A DNA stretch of 53,768 nucleotides from an uncultured Bacteroidales bacterium (GTDB taxonomy: Bacteria; Bacteroidota; Bacteroidia; Bacteroidales; UBA932): contig URDD01000007.1 of NCBI GenBank assembly GCA_900546395.1, positions 1-53,768 on the forward strand. The letters are read 5' to 3'. Below the pieces are notes generated by a model. That model was not told the DNA's origin. It ran no database searches and saw only the letters and a program-made list of their open reading frames with translations. Position 1 is the first letter of the stretch. Each line of letters begins with the position of its first letter. Of this stretch, positions 52,128 to 53,768 are shown piece by piece. The translations under genes were made by a program, and so were the position numbers.

Positions 52128-53669
52128 ATGAGTATATTACTTTACATACTTACGGCGTTCCTCGGAGCAGCCATCGCCTTGGGAACATATATAACAGTCC
52201 GTAAAATGATGCTCAACGGCAGAAAGGAAGAAATCATCCAGAAAGCCGAACTTGAAGCAGAAAATCTTAAAAAGGAAAAAATCCTGCAGGCGAAAGAGAA
52301 GTTCATACAGTTGAAAAGCGAACATGAGCAATATATCAACGAAAAGAATAATCAGATTCGCGAAACTGAAAGCAGACTTAAACAGAAGGAAAACTCTCTG
52401 AATCAGCAGAATTCTGAACTCAACAGAAAAAATAAAGAAAATGATGCTATCCGAGAGAATCTGAAGAACCAGATGGAACTTGTCTCCAAAAAATCTGAAG
52501 AATATGACAGGCTTCATGCCCAGGCTATACAGCAGATTGAAGAAATTGCCGGAATGACAGCGCAGGAGGCGAAAAACCAGCTCATGGAAAATATGAAAGC
52601 TGAAGCCAGGACTCAGGCTCTTTCATATATCAACGATGCAATGGACGAAGCCAGACTGACAGCAAATAAAGAGGCCAAAAGAATTATCATCAATACAATA
52701 CAGCGTACTGCCACTGAAACTGCAATAGAAAATGCAGTCACTGTATTCAATATCGAAAGCGATGAAATCAAAGGACGCATTATAGGAAGGGAAGGAAGGA
52801 ATATCCGCGCCCTTGAAGCAGCTACCGGAGTGGAAATAGTCGTTGACGATACTCCTGAAGCAATCCTTCTGTCAGCTTTCGACCCTGTAAGAAGGGAGGT
52901 TGCAAGATTGGCTCTTCACCAGCTGGTCGTTGACGGACGTATTCACCCTGCCCGCATTGAAGAGGTCGTAGCCAAAGTTCAGAAGCAGCTTGAAGACGAG
53001 ATTATGGAAACAGGTAAAAGAACCTGCATTGATTTAGGTATCCATGGACTGCACATTGAACTTGTGAAACTTATCGGCCGTATGAAATACCGTTCTTCAT
53101 ACGGACAGAATCTGCTGCAGCACTCAAGAGAAGTAGCGAATATCTGCGCAACTATGGCCTCAGAGCTCGGTCTTAACCCTAAGCTTGCCAAACGTGCAGG
53201 ACTTCTCCATGATATAGGAAAAGTTTCAGATGAGGATCCAGAACTTCCACATGCAATCCTAGGTATGAAACTGGCTGAAAAATATAAGGAAAAGCCAGAG
53301 GTATGCAACGCAATCGGTGCACACCATGAGGAAATAGAAATGACCTCCATTATTTCACCGTTGGTAATGGTCGGAGATGCTATCTCAGGTGCGCGTCCTG
53401 GTGCAAGAAGGGAGGTGATTGAATCGTATATCAAGAGACTGAAAGACATGGAAAACATCGCACAGTCATACCCTGGAGTAACCAAGACTTATGCTATACA
53501 GGCCGGTAGAGAGCTTAGAGTAATAGTAGGAGCCGACCAGGTGAGCGACAGCGATGCAGAGGCATTGTCAAGCGATATAGCAAAGAAGATTCAGGAAGAA
53601 ATGGTATATCCTGGACAGGTAAAAATCACTGTTATACGAGAAACCAGATCCGTAGCATTTGCAAAATAA
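52128..53669 (+). CDS. rny: Ribonuclease Y
   Basis: This 513-residue membrane-anchored endoribonuclease starts mRNA decay. It has an N-terminal membrane helix (LLYILTAFLGAAIALGTYITV) and a long coiled coil to about residue 190. A KH RNA-binding domain follows (IKGRIIGREGRNIRALEAATGVEIVVDDTPE), then an HD hydrolase domain with HSREVANICATMASELG and LLHDIGKVSD, whose His-Asp pair holds the metal. Domain order and length are normal. The leader contains the hairpin at 52065-52117, so expression may depend on that structure. Only 28 bases separate it from the next gene. Confidence 0.97.
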   Translation: MSILLYILTAFLGAAIALGTYITVRKMMLNGRKEEIIQKAELEAENLKKEKILQAKEKFIQLKSEHEQYINEKNNQIRETESRLKQKENSLNQQNSELNRKNKENDAIRENLKNQMELVSKKSEEYDRLHAQAIQQIEEIAGMTAQEAKNQLMENMKAEARTQALSYINDAMDEARLTANKEAKRIIINTIQRTATETAIENAVTVFNIESDEIKGRIIGREGRNIRALEAATGVEIVVDDTPEAILLSAFDPVRREVARLALHQLVVDGRIHPARIEEVVAKVQKQLEDEIMETGKRTCIDLGIHGLHIELVKLIGRMKYRSSYGQNLLQHSREVANICATMASELGLNPKLAKRAGLLHDIGKVSDEDPELPHAILGMKLAEKYKEKPEVCNAIGAHHEEIEMTSIISPLVMVGDAISGARPGARREVIESYIKRLKDMENIAQSYPGVTKTYAIQAGRELRVIVGADQVSDSDAEALSSDIAKKIQEEMVYPGQVKITVIRETRSVAFAK

Positions 53670-53697
53670 ATAAACAAACAAACAACAATCTCGAGCA

Positions 53698-53768
53698 ATG
53701 AAAATTCACAAAGTTCTGCTTGCATTGGCTGTTTTCGTAACAGGGACAATCCTTGCTTTCGGACAAGT
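53698..53768 (+). CDS. Start of a secreted protein (cut by right edge)
   Basis: ATG at 53698 opens MKIHKVLLALAVFVTGTILAFGQ, a signal peptide with a typical cleavage region at its end. The frame is open to the window end. Nothing more can be said about the product. Confidence 0.6.
   Translation, partial: MKIHKVLLALAVFVTGTILAFGQ

Overview
The window looks like a chromosomal segment of a gut-type Bacteroidota (Bacteroidales). The evidence is two SusC/SusD polysaccharide utilization loci (PULs), many lipoprotein signal peptides, a propeller/Y_Y_Y/AraC regulator, a SusR-like regulator, and promoters of the Bacteroides type (TTTG, about 19-20 bp, TAnnTTTG). Genus cannot be fixed from the sequence alone. 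I saw no tRNA, rRNA, CRISPR array, transposase or prophage gene.

Region 1 (1-23324, minus strand) is PUL 1. From promoter side to end the order is: a DUF4832 lipoprotein, SusC, SusD, a SusE-like binding lipoprotein, a strong hairpin, two more DUF4832 lipoproteins, a DUF4886 SGNH-like lipoprotein, a protein with two complete GH3 modules, and a very large protein cut by the left edge that joins an FAD-dependent oxidoreductase to a GH27/GH36-like alpha-galactosidase barrel. The regulator beside it has sensor propeller, Y_Y_Y, one membrane segment and AraC DNA-binding region but no histidine kinase or receiver. Its reading frame is broken at a run of nine G; eight G would give one 929-residue protein. 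The substrate is unknown.

Region 2 (23325-35725) holds an AddAB-type helicase-nuclease pair (recombination repair), a secreted fusion of an endonuclease/exonuclease/phosphatase (EEP) domain with a GH20 hexosaminidase, a gene-poor 520-base stretch, a rubrerythrin with a clear promoter and terminator, and a GH92 alpha-mannosidase.

Region 3 (35829-47947, minus strand) is PUL 2: SusC, SusD, GH30, a surface-glycan-binding protein interrupted by an in-frame TAG, a hairpin, GH3 and a SusR-like regulator. From memory, this is the gene order of the beta-1,6-glucan PUL of Bacteroides thetaiotaomicron. With the adjacent GH92 gene it suggests feeding on fungal cell walls (beta-1,6-glucan plus mannan), which is an inference.

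Region 4 (48376-53768, plus strand) is core metabolism and housekeeping: a four-subunit 2-oxoacid:ferredoxin oxidoreductase operon with a 39-bp direct repeat before its last gene, a small coiled-coil protein, ZapA, a likely 6S RNA, ribonuclease Y, and the start of one more secreted protein.
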